A stretch of 64,000 nucleotides of DNA from Sporosarcina sp. (GCA_029257435.1 JARIBI010000058.1:1-64000); one strand, 5' to 3'. Shown: positions 45,341-58,600, counted from the first letter of the stretch. Made by a program: numbers and translations. The notes: generated by a model not told the origin, from the sequence alone.

Positions 45341-45625
45341 ATGGCAGAATTATTAATTCGACTGTATCAAATAATTACGTATGCTCTTTCCATCTATTCC
45401 GTTTTACTCGTCATCTATATTTTGATGTCGTGGGTACCAGCTTCACGAGAGACTAAGTTCGGCAGGATTCTTGCGAAAATTGCAGAACCCTATTTAGGAT
45501 TCTTCCGAAACTTCATTCCTCCTCTTGGAATGATTGATATCTCCCCAATTGTTGCTTTGTTTGCACTGCAGCTAATCGGGCAGGGTCTGACACCTGTATT
45601 TAATTTCTTTTTACGTTTACTTTAA
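45341..45625 (+). CDS. ylmG: YggT family membrane protein YlmG
   Basis: A 94-residue protein with two membrane helices around the conserved loop AEPYLGFFRNFIPPLGMIDISPIVA (about 46-70), the YggT signature. Family members are linked to division and to distribution of membrane components; exact role unknown. Same order as B. subtilis sepF-ylmG-ylmH. Confidence 0.92.
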   Translation: MAELLIRLYQIITYALSIYSVLLVIYILMSWVPASRETKFGRILAKIAEPYLGFFRNFIPPLGMIDISPIVALFALQLIGQGLTPVFNFFLRLL

Positions 45626-45659
45626 TGCGTTGCATATAACAATCATATTGTTGGACCAG

Positions 45660-45681
45660 TCCTCACGCTGTGGGGATTTTT
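45660..45681 (+). terminator. Small terminator between ylmG and ylmH
   Basis: TCCTCAC and GTGGGGA pair across a GCT loop (one T-G wobble), followed by TTTTT. It could be a partial terminator within the unit. Confidence 0.55.
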
Positions 45682-45700
45682 CTATAAGGAGACGAATACA

Positions 45701-46477
45701 ATGGACGGCATCTTACAACACTTTAGAAAAGAAGAGCAGCCTTTTATTGAAATGGCGATGGACTGGGCAAGAGAGGTCGAGGATCTGTATTCTCCTAAAT
45801 TGACCGACTTTCTAGATCCGCGTCAGCGTTTTATTGTGGAATCCGTTGTTAAGGGAAGCGGTTTGCTAGTGGCGGAGGATGGTGGATTTGAAGGTGCAGA
45901 GCGTAAGCGAATGCTCATTTATCCTGATTACTATGTACCGGCTCGCGAAGACTTTCAAATCGATGTCTTCGATGTGCGTTACGCATCCAAGTTCTTGACG
46001 CTGGAGCATCCCGCAATTTTAGGAGCATTGATGGGACTCGGTCTTGATCGTGCGAAATTTGGTGATATCCGGTTGAAAGACGGGGACGTTCAACTCGCAA
46101 GTGTATTGGAGCTAAGCACGTATTTGACTGCGAACTTCACGTCTGCCGGGAAAGCGAAAATCCATTTGACTGAACTGTCCGATCGCGAAGACTGGATTAC
46201 ACTTGAGGAAGTGTGGCTGGAAGAAACCCAAATCATTAGTTCACTCCGGCTGGACACGGTCATCGCGGCGCTGTTGAATGTTGCACGCCAAAAAACTTCT
46301 GCGTATATTCACGGCGGGAAAGTTAAAGTGAATTGGCGTGTGGTGGATCAGCCATCATTTGAGTTAAATGAATCAGATGTGCTTTCCATCCGTGGACATG
46401 GTCGGTTTAAAATGATTGCCATTGAAGGCAGGACTAAAAAGGATAAAATTCGTTTAGTAACTGGGAAGTTGGAATGA
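45701..46477 (+). CDS. ylmH: S4-domain RNA-binding protein YlmH
   Basis: A 258-residue protein with an N-terminal domain ending before about 175 and a C-terminal S4 domain (about 182-250) with RLDTVIAALLNVARQKTSAYI and FELNESDVLSIRGHGRF. In B. subtilis YlmH acts in ribosome rescue, binding stalled 50S subunits with peptidyl-tRNA, which is of interest as rqcH is also in this window. Length and order are normal. Confidence 0.92.
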   Translation: MDGILQHFRKEEQPFIEMAMDWAREVEDLYSPKLTDFLDPRQRFIVESVVKGSGLLVAEDGGFEGAERKRMLIYPDYYVPAREDFQIDVFDVRYASKFLTLEHPAILGALMGLGLDRAKFGDIRLKDGDVQLASVLELSTYLTANFTSAGKAKIHLTELSDREDWITLEEVWLEETQIISSLRLDTVIAALLNVARQKTSAYIHGGKVKVNWRVVDQPSFELNESDVLSIRGHGRFKMIAIEGRTKKDKIRLVTGKLE

Positions 46478-46486
46478 TTTTTATGG

Positions 46487-46512
46487 ACAGACTTTAGAAA
46501 AAGTCTGTTTTC
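46487..46512 (+). terminator. Terminator between ylmH and divIVA
   Basis: ACAGACTTT (46487-46495), AGAA loop, AAAGTCTGT (46500-46508), then TTTTC. Nine perfect pairs. Confidence 0.8.
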
Positions 46513-46565
46513 TGTTATAGTCAACGATATAACGTATAACGAACATCAAAAGGGGAGAGACTTGC

Positions 46566-47072
46566 ATGGCGCTTACACCAATTGATATACATAATAAAAC
46601 GTTCGGCAGCAGATGGCGTGGATATGATGAAGATGAGGTTAATGAATTCCTCGAGCAACTCATGAAAGACTATGAAAACTTGCTTGAAGAGAACAAAGAG
46701 CTTACGCGTAAATTGAAAGAAACAGAAGATCAAGTTGCGCATTTCAATGCAATTGAAGAAACGCTGCAAAAATCAATTATGATCGCCCAAGAAGCCGCGG
46801 AAGATGTGCGCAGAAATTCTACTCAAGAGTCTAAGCTCATCATTAAAGAAGCGGAAAAGAATGCAGATCGCATCGTCAACGAAGCATTGTCACGTTCACG
46901 TGAAATTTCAATCGAGATTGAAGATTTGAAAAAGCAGTCAAAAGTATTCCGAAATCGCTTCCGCATGCTGATTGAAGCACAGCTGGATTTGGTGAAGATG
47001 GATGATTGGGACACACTTCTCGATTATGAACAGAACACGAAGCAGCTGGAAGCTGCAGCAGATAACGAGTAA
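46566..47072 (+). CDS. divIVA: Septum and pole scaffold DivIVA
   Basis: Coiled-coil protein that recognises negatively curved membrane at septa and poles. The 168 residues start with the membrane-binding MALTPIDIHNKTFGSRWRGYD and continue as long coiled coils (about 28-60 and 65-150). The membrane-inserting residue 17 is Trp where B. subtilis has Phe17, followed by the conserved Arg18. ATG after AAAAGGGGAGAG. Confidence 0.95.
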   Translation: MALTPIDIHNKTFGSRWRGYDEDEVNEFLEQLMKDYENLLEENKELTRKLKETEDQVAHFNAIEETLQKSIMIAQEAAEDVRRNSTQESKLIIKEAEKNADRIVNEALSRSREISIEIEDLKKQSKVFRNRFRMLIEAQLDLVKMDDWDTLLDYEQNTKQLEAAADNE

Positions 47073-47080
47073 CAGACACT

Positions 47081-47109
47081 TGACTTTAGGGGCTGTTCGC
47101 CCCTATAAT
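47081..47109 (+). promoter_or_regulatory. Sigma-A promoter of the ileS T-box transcript
   Basis: TTGACT (47081-47086), 17-bp spacer and TATAAT (47104-47109). The spacer contains a small GC hairpin, GGGGC-TGTTC-GCCCT, that overlaps the edge of the -10. Confidence 0.8.
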
Positions 47110-47124
47110 ATGGTTCATATTGAA

Positions 47125-47362
47125 TGACAGGCATTGAAAGAGACAGTACTTTCCAAGTAGGCTGTGATTTAGCGAGTCGGGGATAGTGAGAGCCCGATTG
47201 CAGGTTGGAAAGGAAAATCACTCTGGAGCCGGATTGCAGCAGCAATCCCGGAGCACACCCCGTTACGGTGTTCGAGAGGCAGTCGTGATTTCTATACGGT
47301 TGCAACTAGGGTGGTATCGCGAGCACAGTCCTCGTCCCTTTTACAGGGACGGGGGTTTTTTA
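47125..47362 (+). ncRNA. T-box leader for isoleucine, upstream of ileS
   Basis: Leader RNA that reads uncharged tRNA-Ile. Stem I features AGCGAGTCGGGGATAGTGAGAG and CTCTGGAGCC flank the specifier loop, where GAAAATCAC gives the Ile codon ATC at 47217-47219. The T-box sequence AGGGTGGTATCGCGAG is at 47308-47323, with GGTATCGCG in place of the common GGTACCGCG. A terminator, CCTCGTCCC with GGGACGGGG and a T run (47330-47361), follows. Binding of uncharged tRNA would favour the antiterminator and turn on ileS. Confidence 0.93.
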
Positions 47363-47438
47363 TGTTTATTCAAAGAAATCATGTTGTCGAAACGAAATAC
47401 CGTCATTAATGAGCTATTACTTCAAAGGAGGAATTGGA

Positions 47439-50195
47439 ATGGATTATAAAGACACGCTGCTTATGCCGAAAACGGACTTTCCGATGAGAGGCGGTTTACC
47501 AACGAAAGAACCGCAAATGCAAGAACAGTGGGAAAAAGACAACATGTATGCGAAAGTTCAGGAACGGACAAAGGGGAAACCGACGTTCATCTTGCATGAC
47601 GGACCTCCATATGCAAACGGAGACCTCCACATGGGTCACGCGCTTAACAAAGTTCTAAAAGACATTATCGTGCGTCATAAATCCATGACGGGCTTCCATG
47701 CACCGTACGTTCCAGGCTGGGACACACACGGTCTGCCAATTGAACAGGCACTTGTGAACAAAGGTGTAAAGCGTAAAGAGCACAGCATTGCTGAGTTCCG
47801 TGAAATGTGTAAAGACTATGCACTTACTCAAATCGACAACCAGCGCACACAATTTAAACGTCTGGGTGTTCGCGGTGATTGGGATAATCCATACATCACA
47901 TTAAAACCTGAATTTGAATCACGTCAAATTAAAGTATTCGGGGACATGGCGAAAAAAGGCTATATCTATAAAGGCTTAAAACCGGTCTACTGGTCCCCAT
48001 CTTCTGAAACAGCATTGGCTGAAGCGGAAATTGAATACCAAGACAAAAAGTCCCCATCCATCTACGTGAGCTTCCCAGTCCGTGATGGCAAAGGGGTATT
48101 AGAGTCTGACGTCACTATCTTAATCTGGACAACAACGCCATGGACAATTCCATCAAACTTAGGAATTTCGGTACACCCTGACTTTGTTTATACAATTGTA
48201 GAAGCAAATGATAAAAAGTTCTTAGTCGCAAAAGACTTGGTTGAAGGTCTTGCTGCTGAACTTGGGTGGGAAGATTACACGACAGCAAGGGAGTTCAAAG
48301 GACGCGAACTCGAGCGTATCACTGCGAGTCACCCGATTTACGATCGTGAATCACTTGTGATGCTCGGTGAACACGTAACAGCTGATGCTGGTACGGGGTG
48401 TGTTCATACAGCTCCAGGACACGGTGAAGATGACTTCTACGTTGCGAAACAGTATGGACTTGGGGTCTTATCTCCAATTAACGACCGTGGGGTTATGACT
48501 GCAGAAGCCCCATTGTTTGAAGGACTTTTCTATGAGGATGCTAACAAAGCAGTTACTGAGAAATTGAAAGAAGTTGGAGCACTTGAAAAGCTCTCATTCT
48601 TCACTCACTCATATCCGCATGACTGGCGTACGAAAAAGCCGGTTATTTACCGTGCTACTGCTCAGTGGTTTGCGTCGATTGAATCATTCCGGGATGAACT
48701 GCTTGAAGCGATCCGCAAGACGGACTTCACGCCATCTTGGGGGGAGACACGACTCTATAATATGGTGCGCGACCGCGGTGACTGGTGTATTTCACGTCAG
48801 CGCGTGTGGGGTGTTCCGATTCCTGTGTTCTATGCGGAAGATGGCGAACCGATTATTACGGATGAAACAATCGATCACATCTCAACGTTGTTCCGTGAAC
48901 ACGGTTCTAACATTTGGTTCGAGTGGGATACGAAAGATTTGCTGCCGAAAGACTTCTCTCATGAAGGCAGTCCTAACGGAACATTTACGAAAGAAACGGA
49001 CATTATGGACGTTTGGTTCGACTCAGGTTCTACACACCAAGGTGTTCTTGTGGAGCGTGATGATCTTTCATATCCAGCTGATCTTTATCTAGAAGGATCT
49101 GACCAGTATCGCGGATGGTTCAACTCTTCTTTGACAACAAGTGTAGCAATTAACGGAATTGCACCCTATAAAGGCTTGCTAAGCCACGGGTTCACGCTGG
49201 ACGGTGAAGGGCGCAAGATGAGTAAATCAATTGGCAACGTTATTCTTCCTTCTAAAGTGACGAACCAATTCGGAGCGGATATCCTGCGTCTTTGGGTATC
49301 TTCAGTGGATTACACAGCAGACGTTCGCGTTTCTGATTCGAACTTCAAGCAAGTTTCTGAAGTGTATCGGAAAATCCGGAACACCGTCCGTTTCCTTCAC
49401 GGAAATACGTCTGACTTCACACCAGGTACAGATACGGTTGCATTTGAAGACTTGCGTCCAGTGGACCAGTACGTGTATGTGAAACTTCAAGATTTGATTC
49501 GTGATGTTAGAACTGCGTATGAACAATATGAATTTGCAAATGTGTATCATGCGATTAATTCGTTCTGTACAGGAACGTTAAGCTCGTTCTATCTTGATAT
49601 TGCAAAAGATGTCGTATATATCGAAGCGGCGAATCATCCGCACCGACGTGCGATGCAAACAGTCATGTATGATTCTCTTCTTTCATTATTGAAACTTGCT
49701 GCACCAATCTTGCCACATACAGCTGACGAAATGTGGGCTTACTTGGAACACGAAACAGCAGAAAGTATTCAGCTTACAGACATGCCTGAAGCTAAGGAAC
49801 TTGAAGCGTCTGACCTTCGTGTACAGTTTGACCAGTTAATGCTCGTACGTGATGATGTGTTGAAAGCGCTGGAAGAAGCGCGAAACAACAAAGTTATTGG
49901 TAAATCCCTAGAGGCACACGTAACTGTAGCTGTTCGTGAAGATCTTGCTTCACTATTTGAAACAAAAGAAATCGACTTTGCTCAATTCTTCATTGTTTCG
50001 AAATTCAGTGCAGTACTAGCGTCTGAGTTACCGGAAAACGCAGTTTCACTTGCAACAGGTCAAGTTGCAGTGGATAAAGCATCTGGTGAAAAGTGTGAAC
50101 GCTGCTGGACAATTTCAGAGACAGTTGGTTCAAACGCCGATTATCCTGAGTTGTGTGAGCGTTGCGCAGACGTTGTTGCGCATCATTATGCTTAA
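47439..50195 (+). CDS. ileS: Isoleucyl-tRNA synthetase
   Basis: Class I aminoacyl-tRNA synthetase of 918 residues. The HIGH motif appears as [11 protein letters not shown] (about 60-70), the editing domain spans about 200-390 with [11 protein letters not shown], the KMSKS motif is [10 protein letters not shown] (about 594-603), and the C-terminus has a zinc finger, CERCW and CERC (about 886-906). ATG 47439 follows AAAGGAGG; the ORF's ten extra residues are excluded. Regulated by the T-box leader. Confidence 0.98.
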   Translation: MDYKDTLLMPKTDFPMRGGLPTKEPQMQEQWEKDNMYAKVQERTKGKPTFILHDGPPYANGDLHMGHALNKVLKDIIVRHKSMTGFHAPYVPGWDTHGLPIEQALVNKGVKRKEHSIAEFREMCKDYALTQIDNQRTQFKRLGVRGDWDNPYITLKPEFESRQIKVFGDMAKKGYIYKGLKPVYWSPSSETALAEAEIEYQDKKSPSIYVSFPVRDGKGVLESDVTILIWTTTPWTIPSNLGISVHPDFVYTIVEANDKKFLVAKDLVEGLAAELGWEDYTTAREFKGRELERITASHPIYDRESLVMLGEHVTADAGTGCVHTAPGHGEDDFYVAKQYGLGVLSPINDRGVMTAEAPLFEGLFYEDANKAVTEKLKEVGALEKLSFFTHSYPHDWRTKKPVIYRATAQWFASIESFRDELLEAIRKTDFTPSWGETRLYNMVRDRGDWCISRQRVWGVPIPVFYAEDGEPIITDETIDHISTLFREHGSNIWFEWDTKDLLPKDFSHEGSPNGTFTKETDIMDVWFDSGSTHQGVLVERDDLSYPADLYLEGSDQYRGWFNSSLTTSVAINGIAPYKGLLSHGFTLDGEGRKMSKSIGNVILPSKVTNQFGADILRLWVSSVDYTADVRVSDSNFKQVSEVYRKIRNTVRFLHGNTSDFTPGTDTVAFEDLRPVDQYVYVKLQDLIRDVRTAYEQYEFANVYHAINSFCTGTLSSFYLDIAKDVVYIEAANHPHRRAMQTVMYDSLLSLLKLAAPILPHTADEMWAYLEHETAESIQLTDMPEAKELEASDLRVQFDQLMLVRDDVLKALEEARNNKVIGKSLEAHVTVAVREDLASLFETKEIDFAQFFIVSKFSAVLASELPENAVSLATGQVAVDKASGEKCERCWTISETVGSNADYPELCERCADVVAHHYA

Positions 50196-50205
50196 TAACT
50201 AAACA

Positions 50206-50247
50206 GGCGCTGCAATCCGTCTATTCGGGTCTTGCAGCGTCTTTTTT
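50206..50247 (+). terminator. Terminator after ileS
   Basis: CGCTGCAA (50208-50215) pairs with TTGCAGCG (50232-50239), with an extension into GGC/GTC, followed by TTTTTT. Confidence 0.88.
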
Positions 50248-50260
50248 CATTCATACCTGT

Positions 50261-50291
50261 TTGACTTGCGCGTGATGGGTTAGGGTATGAT
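50261..50291 (+). promoter_or_regulatory. Possible promoter of lspA-rluD
   Basis: TTGACT (50261-50266) and TATGAT (50286-50291), but the spacer is 19 bp, longer than ideal. Placed between the ileS terminator and lspA. Confidence 0.4.
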
Positions 50292-50328
50292 AAACTAAAC
50301 AAGATACTGCAGGACGGAGGGAATCAGG

Positions 50329-50808
50329 TTGTTCATTTATTATGGTATTGCAGCACTTGTTATTTTGGTCGATCAGCTGACAAAATGGCTGGTCGCTGCT
50401 AATATGGAAATCGGAGAACGAATTCCTTTAATCGAACCGTATCTAGGCTTACTGTCTCACCGGAATCGCGGTGCGGCATGGGGCATGCTGGAAGGTCAAA
50501 TGTGGTTATTTGCAATTGTTACGATTGTCGTCGTTGGCGGAATCGTTTATTACTTTCAAAAAGAGGCAAAGAACGAACCGTTATTTGCATGGAGTTTAAT
50601 GTTATTGCTAGGCGGCGCTGTCGGAAACTTTATTGACCGAATGGCAAGGGGCGAAGTGGTAGACTTTGTCAACGTTCTTATCCCGGTCATTAACTATGAT
50701 TTCCCAATATTTAACGTAGCCGATGCAGCATTGACTGCAGGCGTTGTACTCGTGATCCTTCATTTGATTTTAGACGAAAAAAAGAACAAGAAAGATAAGG
50801 TGGCATAA
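50329..50808 (+). CDS. lspA: Lipoprotein signal peptidase
   Basis: Membrane aspartic protease (signal peptidase II) that cleaves before the lipid-modified Cys of prolipoproteins, such as CtaC here. The 159 residues have four membrane helices, HRNRGAAWGML (about 44-54) and the catalytic Asp pair in GNFIDRMARG (about 101-110) and NVADAALT (about 127-134). Start is TTG after GGAGGGAATC. Overlaps the next start by one base. Confidence 0.96.
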   Translation: MFIYYGIAALVILVDQLTKWLVAANMEIGERIPLIEPYLGLLSHRNRGAAWGMLEGQMWLFAIVTIVVVGGIVYYFQKEAKNEPLFAWSLMLLLGGAVGNFIDRMARGEVVDFVNVLIPVINYDFPIFNVADAALTAGVVLVILHLILDEKKNKKDKVA

Positions 50809-51722
50809 TGGAACAGTTTCAATATGTAATTGAAGAACAGACAGCAGGTGAGCGAATCGATAAGGCGCTGGCAACTGCAAATCCAGATTGGTCACGGACT
50901 CTTATTCAGCAATGGGTAAAAGACGGGATTGTCTTAGTGAATGGCGGTACAGTAAAACCAAATTATAAGGTGAAAGCTGGAGATGCACTTACCGTCGATG
51001 AACCGGCGCCGGAAGAACTTAATATTCCTGCTGAAGATTTAAATCTTGAAATTGTCTATGAAGACAGCGATGTTCTTGTTGTTAATAAACGCAGCGGAAT
51101 GGTAGTACATCCCGCACCTGGACATACAACAGGGACATTAGTGAACGGACTTATGCATCATTGTACAGATCTGTCTGGCATTAATGGCATCATGAGACCG
51201 GGGATTGTACACCGTATTGATAAAGATACATCGGGACTGCTTATGGTCGCTAAAAATGATAAAGCGCATACTTCACTCGTTAATCAGCTCGTGGAAAAAT
51301 CAGTAACACGTGTCTATACCGCACTCGTTCACGGACATATTCCACATGATAATGGTACAATTGATGCACCTATAGGAAGAAATCAAAAGGACCGTCAAAG
51401 CATGTCTGTTGAAAATACAGGTAAACATGCGGTCACACACTTCAAAGTGCTGGAGCGATTTGGAGACTTTACACTTGTGGAGTGCCGTTTGGAAACAGGG
51501 AGAACACATCAAATTCGTGTCCATATGAAATACATTGGCCATCCTCTTGCCGGAGATCCAAAATATGGTCCAAAGAAAACAATCGAATTTGATGGACAAG
51601 TTCTTCACGCCGGTACGCTTGGTTTTGTTCATCCAGTAACTGAAGAATATATGGAGTTTAAAGCTCCTTTACCAGAAGACTTCGAGCAATTACTGAATGA
51701 AATGAAGTCTAAAAAAGGTTGA
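50808..51722 (+). CDS. rluD: RluD-family 23S rRNA pseudouridine synthase (YlyB)
   Basis: Pseudouridine synthase of 304 residues: N-terminal S4 domain (about 13-75) and catalytic domain with the Asp motif GIVHRIDKDTSGLLMVAKND (about 132-151) and the C-terminal ETGRTHQIRVHM (about 228-239). The B. subtilis relative YlyB follows lspA as here. The precise target uridines are inferred from the family. Confidence 0.92.
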   Translation: MEQFQYVIEEQTAGERIDKALATANPDWSRTLIQQWVKDGIVLVNGGTVKPNYKVKAGDALTVDEPAPEELNIPAEDLNLEIVYEDSDVLVVNKRSGMVVHPAPGHTTGTLVNGLMHHCTDLSGINGIMRPGIVHRIDKDTSGLLMVAKNDKAHTSLVNQLVEKSVTRVYTALVHGHIPHDNGTIDAPIGRNQKDRQSMSVENTGKHAVTHFKVLERFGDFTLVECRLETGRTHQIRVHMKYIGHPLAGDPKYGPKKTIEFDGQVLHAGTLGFVHPVTEEYMEFKAPLPEDFEQLLNEMKSKKG

Positions 51723-51765
51723 CGTAAAGATTTTTAACCTGTATGCTTATTGTAGAAACTTAATA

Positions 51766-51905
51766 GCGAGCCTTTAACGCCAATCCAGAGAGGTTGGGAA
51801 GGATGCACGTTGTTCAGAGTCACGCTTGCGAGCGCGGACTGCTGAATTCTATTTACGCACGTAAACCTTCCTGCCAGAAAGACGGCCGGAAGGTTTTTTG
51901 TATGT
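51766..51905 (+). promoter_or_regulatory. PyrR attenuator before pyrR
   Basis: PyrR-binding hairpin AATCCAGAGAGGTT (51782-51795), with the hexaloop CAGAGA on a CCAATC/GGTTGG stem, matching consensus ARUCCNGNGAGGYU. The terminator AACCTTCCTGCC/GGCCGGAAGGTT plus T run is at 51864-51899. PyrR bound to UMP would stabilise the anti-antiterminator and lower pyr transcription. Confidence 0.92.
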
Positions 51906-51927
51906 AAAAACCAACGTTAAAGGTTAG

Positions 51928-52521
<594 letters not shown>

Positions 52522-52548
52522 TAGAAAACTGCTTGGAGGCCATTAGAA

Positions 52549-53862
52549 ATGTCAGAAAAAGTATTGGATATCCATGAAAAACCCGCAAGTGGAAAATGGC
52601 TTGCACTAAGTCTCCAGCACATGTTCGCGATGTTCGGTGCAACAATCTTAGTCCCGCAACTCGTTGGACTTAGCCCGGCAATTGCTTTACTTACAAGTGG
52701 TATTGCTACACTCATTTTTGTTGTTGTTACTCAAGGTAAAGTTCCAGCATACCTTGGCTCTTCCTTTGCTTTCATCGTCCCGATTCAAGTCGCGACTGAA
52801 ACTGGCGGAATTGGAAGTGCGATGATTGGAAGTATGTTCGTGGCTCTGGTCTATGCAATCGTGTCCCTCGTCATTTGGAAGACAGGACATAATTGGATCA
52901 TGAATATTTTACCCCCGGTTGTGGTGGGCCCGGTTATCATGGTTATTGGACTCGCCGTGGCTCCGACTGCAGTTGGCATGGCGAGCCGTATAGATATTGA
53001 CGGAGTGTCAACATACAGTCTTCTTCATTTCTCAGCAGCCATAGTCACACTAGCGGCAGCAATCATTTGTCTTATGTTTTTCCGGGGCGTCATCAGCTTA
53101 ATGCCGGTGTTAATTGGAATAATCATAGGCTATCTTTACTCAGCAGCAATCGGCATTTTGAATTTCCAGCCAGTACTTGAGGCGAAGTGGTTTGCAGTCC
53201 CAGAGTTCTTAATACCAGGAGTCGATTACAATTTTGTTGTCACACCAACGCTGCTGTTCGTCATGGTACCAATTGCGATTGTGACGATTTCAGAGCACAT
53301 CGGTCACCAACTCGTATTAGGAAAAGTAGTGGAACGTGACTTCATCCGCGATCCGGGATTAAACCGCTCTCTATTAGGTGATGGAATTGGAACACTCATA
53401 AGTGGATTGCTCGGAGGACCGCCAAAAACGACTTACGGTGAAAATATCGGAGTTATGGCGATTACACGAGTATATAGTGTCCATGTCATCGTTGGGGCTG
53501 CAGTGTTCGCTATTCTATTCTCTTTCATGGGAAAAGTAATGGCACTGATTGCAACCATTCCAACAGCGGTACTTGGAGGGATTTCTATCCTGCTCTTCGG
53601 AATTATTGCATCATCCGGTTTGCGAATGCTTGTGGATCACCAAGTGGACTTTGATAAGCAGCGGAATCTTGTCATCACATCTGTCATTCTCGTCATTGGA
53701 ATCGGCGGTGCATCCATCAACTTCAGCGACACTTTCCATATCGAAGGCATGGCGCTGGCTGCAATCGTAGGTGTACTCCTGAACTTAGTGCTCCCGGGAC
53801 GTGAAAAGAATAAGTTGGAGGATGTTCAAGAAGAACCTTTATGGACAGATAAAGAAAACTAA
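52549..53862 (+). CDS. pyrP: Uracil permease
   Basis: Nucleobase-cation symporter-2 family uracil transporter, 437 residues with about 12 to 14 membrane segments. Family motifs include LSLQHMFAMFGATILVPQLVG (shown from about 18), TISEHIGHQLVLG (about 245-257) and GLLGGPPKTTYGENIGV (about 286-302). ATG after TTGGAGG. It is the second gene of the pyr operon. Confidence 0.96.
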   Translation: MSEKVLDIHEKPASGKWLALSLQHMFAMFGATILVPQLVGLSPAIALLTSGIATLIFVVVTQGKVPAYLGSSFAFIVPIQVATETGGIGSAMIGSMFVALVYAIVSLVIWKTGHNWIMNILPPVVVGPVIMVIGLAVAPTAVGMASRIDIDGVSTYSLLHFSAAIVTLAAAIICLMFFRGVISLMPVLIGIIIGYLYSAAIGILNFQPVLEAKWFAVPEFLIPGVDYNFVVTPTLLFVMVPIAIVTISEHIGHQLVLGKVVERDFIRDPGLNRSLLGDGIGTLISGLLGGPPKTTYGENIGVMAITRVYSVHVIVGAAVFAILFSFMGKVMALIATIPTAVLGGISILLFGIIASSGLRMLVDHQVDFDKQRNLVITSVILVIGIGGASINFSDTFHIEGMALAAIVGVLLNLVLPGREKNKLEDVQEEPLWTDKEN

Positions 53863-53869
53863 ATACGTT

Positions 53870-53980
53870 AGACCTTTTAACATTGTTCAGAGAAACAAGG
53901 AAAGGTTTATGTGACAGGGACTGTTCAAGGGACCTGCATACATAAATGGCCTTCCTACATGCTGGGAAGGCTTTTTTAAG
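53870..53980 (+). promoter_or_regulatory. PyrR attenuator before pyrB
   Basis: A stem ACCTTT/AAAGGT surrounds the hairpin TGTT-CAGAGA-AACA (53884-53897), again with the CAGAGA hexaloop, although the arms differ from the usual ARUCC/GGYU. The terminator GCCTTCC (53949-53955) with GGAAGGC (53965-53971) and six T follows. It controls pyrB onward. Confidence 0.85.
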
Positions 53981-54011
53981 ACCTTCCCCTAACTAAGAGG
54001 AGGACGACAAA

Positions 54012-54923
54012 ATGGATAACTTACTTACTATGAAACAATTTAACGAAGAGAATATTATGGAGATCTTGAATTATGCGGAGTACTTGAAGCGTCATGGAAT
54101 TCGAGAATTGCCCGGGAAATATTTAGTGAGCAACTTGTTTTTTGAGCCTAGTACACGCACAAAGCTAAGCTTCGAAATCGCTGAACGAAAATTGGGATTA
54201 GAAATTATCCAGTTTGATCCAGGTCATTCAAGCACGACTAAGGGAGAAACGCTATTCGATACTGTTAAGACATTGGAAGCACTTGGTGTAAACGCAGTCG
54301 TTATCCGACACCCTGAAAAAGAATATTACAAACAACTGGATGGTATAAAAATCCCAGTATTTAATGGCGGAGATGGAACGGGGCAGCATCCAAGTCAATC
54401 GCTACTGGATTTATTTACCATCAAGGAAGAGTTCGGTTACTTCCAAGGACTTAATGTAGTGATTGCTGGAGATTTGTCACACAGCCGAGTTGCGGCTTCT
54501 AACGCAGAGGCATTGCAAAAACTAGGTGCGAACGTACAATTTGTCTGCCCGGATGAATGGTCAGGTGATTATGAGACACTTTCTGGCTGGGACAATGTAA
54601 TTGAGCAAGCTGACGTTGTGATGCTGCTAAGAGTACAGCATGAGCGTCATGATGAAAAGATGAGCTTTACTAAAGACCAGTATCATACACAATATGGATT
54701 GACTGCAGACCGTGCAGCGATGATGAAGGATCATGCAATTATCATGCATCCAGCGCCAATCAACTGGGGAGTGGAGATCGCAGAGTCATTGACAACTCAT
54801 CCAAAACTCCGTGTCTATGAAGCGGTTGAAAATGGCGTCTATATTCGCGCTGCTGCGATGGAAATGATCTTACGAGGAGGAAATGTTCATGCACAAGCTG
54901 CTCCGAAATATATGGCTATTTGA
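54012..54923 (+). CDS. pyrB: Aspartate carbamoyltransferase catalytic subunit
   Basis: Condenses carbamoyl phosphate with aspartate. The 303 residues show the carbamoyl phosphate motif [12 protein letters not shown] (about 45-56), [12 protein letters not shown] (about 127-138) and LLRVQHERH (about 208). No regulatory subunit gene, as in other Bacillales. Overlaps pyrC by about 35 bases. Confidence 0.97.
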   Translation: MDNLLTMKQFNEENIMEILNYAEYLKRHGIRELPGKYLVSNLFFEPSTRTKLSFEIAERKLGLEIIQFDPGHSSTTKGETLFDTVKTLEALGVNAVVIRHPEKEYYKQLDGIKIPVFNGGDGTGQHPSQSLLDLFTIKEEFGYFQGLNVVIAGDLSHSRVAASNAEALQKLGANVQFVCPDEWSGDYETLSGWDNVIEQADVVMLLRVQHERHDEKMSFTKDQYHTQYGLTADRAAMMKDHAIIMHPAPINWGVEIAESLTTHPKLRVYEAVENGVYIRAAAMEMILRGGNVHAQAAPKYMAI

Positions 54924-56163
54924 TGAAACTTCACAAGATTTAAAGGATGTACGCGTACAAGACGGTAAGATTGCAGAAATCGGACAAAACTTGGAAGTAA
55001 AAGGTGCCGAAGTGATTGAAGGAAACGGTTATTGCCTGGCACCAGGATTTGTCGATGTTCATGTACATTTACGCGAGCCGGGCGGGGAGCACAAAGAAAC
55101 AATTGAGAGTGGAACGAAAGCTGCTGCTAAAGGCGGTTACACAACCATCTGTGCGATGCCAAATACACGTCCTGTTCCAGACACAATTAAAAATATTGAA
55201 CACGTGAACGAGTTAATTAAAAAGAATGCAGTAATTCGTGTGTTACCATATGCATCGATTACGATTCGAGAAGCTGGAAAAGAGCGCACGAATTTAGCAG
55301 AACTAAAAGAACACGGAGCATTCGCATTTACGGATGACGGCGTAGGTATTCAACAAGCCGGAATGATGCTCGAGACCATGAAAGACGCGGTAAAATTGAA
55401 CATGGCTGTTGTTGCACACTGTGAAGATAATACACTCATTTATGGAGGAGCGATGCACGAAGGGATCCGGAATAAGGAACTCGGACTTCCGGGAATTCCA
55501 TCTGTTGCAGAATCCGTCCATATTGCACGTGATATTCTTCTTGCTGAAGCTGCAGGTGCACATTATCATGTTTGCCATGTTAGCACGAAAGAATCCGTTC
55601 GTGTCATCCGTGACGCAAAACGAGCTGGTGTCCATGTTACTGCTGAAGTGACGCCTCACCATTTATTGCTGACAGAACATGATATTCCTGAAGATGATGC
55701 TGCTTGGAAGATGAACCCTCCATTGCGTGGAAACGAAGACTTGGCGGCACTGAGAGAAGGATTGCTTGACGGAACACTAGATTTCATTGCAACGGATCAT
55801 GCGCCGCATAGTGCGGAAGAAAAGGCTGCAGGATTCAAAACAGCACCGTTCGGAATTACAGGATTTGAAACAGCATTCCCATTGCTTTATACAAATTTCG
55901 TGAAAAACGGAGATTGGACATTGAAACAGCTTATCGACTGGTTTGCTAAAAAACCATGTGACGTATTCGACCTTCCATATGGTTCAATTGAAGAAGGGGC
56001 TATTGCTGATCTGGTACTGCTCGATTTGACTACTGAACAGGCCATTGACCCGACTTCGTTTTTGTCAAAAGGAAAAAATACCCCGTTTACAGGAGTAACT
56101 TGTACGGGATGGCCAGTGTTGACAATGTATGGCGGTGAAACGGTCTATTCCGTGCAAAAGTGA
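54889..56163 (+). CDS. pyrC: Dihydroorotase
   Basis: Zinc metal-dependent amidohydrolase closing carbamoyl aspartate to dihydroorotate. The 424 residues have the metal motif [20 protein letters not shown] (about 56-75), AHCEDNTL (about 178) and [10 protein letters not shown] (about 299-308). I prefer ATG 54889, eight bases after GAGGAGG, to ATG 54883. The next gene is pyrK; pyrAA and pyrAB are missing between them. Confidence 0.96.
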   Translation: MHKLLRNIWLFDETSQDLKDVRVQDGKIAEIGQNLEVKGAEVIEGNGYCLAPGFVDVHVHLREPGGEHKETIESGTKAAAKGGYTTICAMPNTRPVPDTIKNIEHVNELIKKNAVIRVLPYASITIREAGKERTNLAELKEHGAFAFTDDGVGIQQAGMMLETMKDAVKLNMAVVAHCEDNTLIYGGAMHEGIRNKELGLPGIPSVAESVHIARDILLAEAAGAHYHVCHVSTKESVRVIRDAKRAGVHVTAEVTPHHLLLTEHDIPEDDAAWKMNPPLRGNEDLAALREGLLDGTLDFIATDHAPHSAEEKAAGFKTAPFGITGFETAFPLLYTNFVKNGDWTLKQLIDWFAKKPCDVFDLPYGSIEEGAIADLVLLDLTTEQAIDPTSFLSKGKNTPFTGVTCTGWPVLTMYGGETVYSVQK

Positions 56164-56202
56164 GGACCGGATTGATCGAGTGAGATGAAGGAGGGTTCTT
56201 GC

Positions 56203-58596
<2,394 letters not shown>

Positions 58597-58600
<4 letters not shown>

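Noticed and set aside
48574-49092. 172-aa plus-strand ORF inside ileS
   Set aside because: Out-of-frame shadow of ileS with low-complexity Ser/Arg composition and no start signal.
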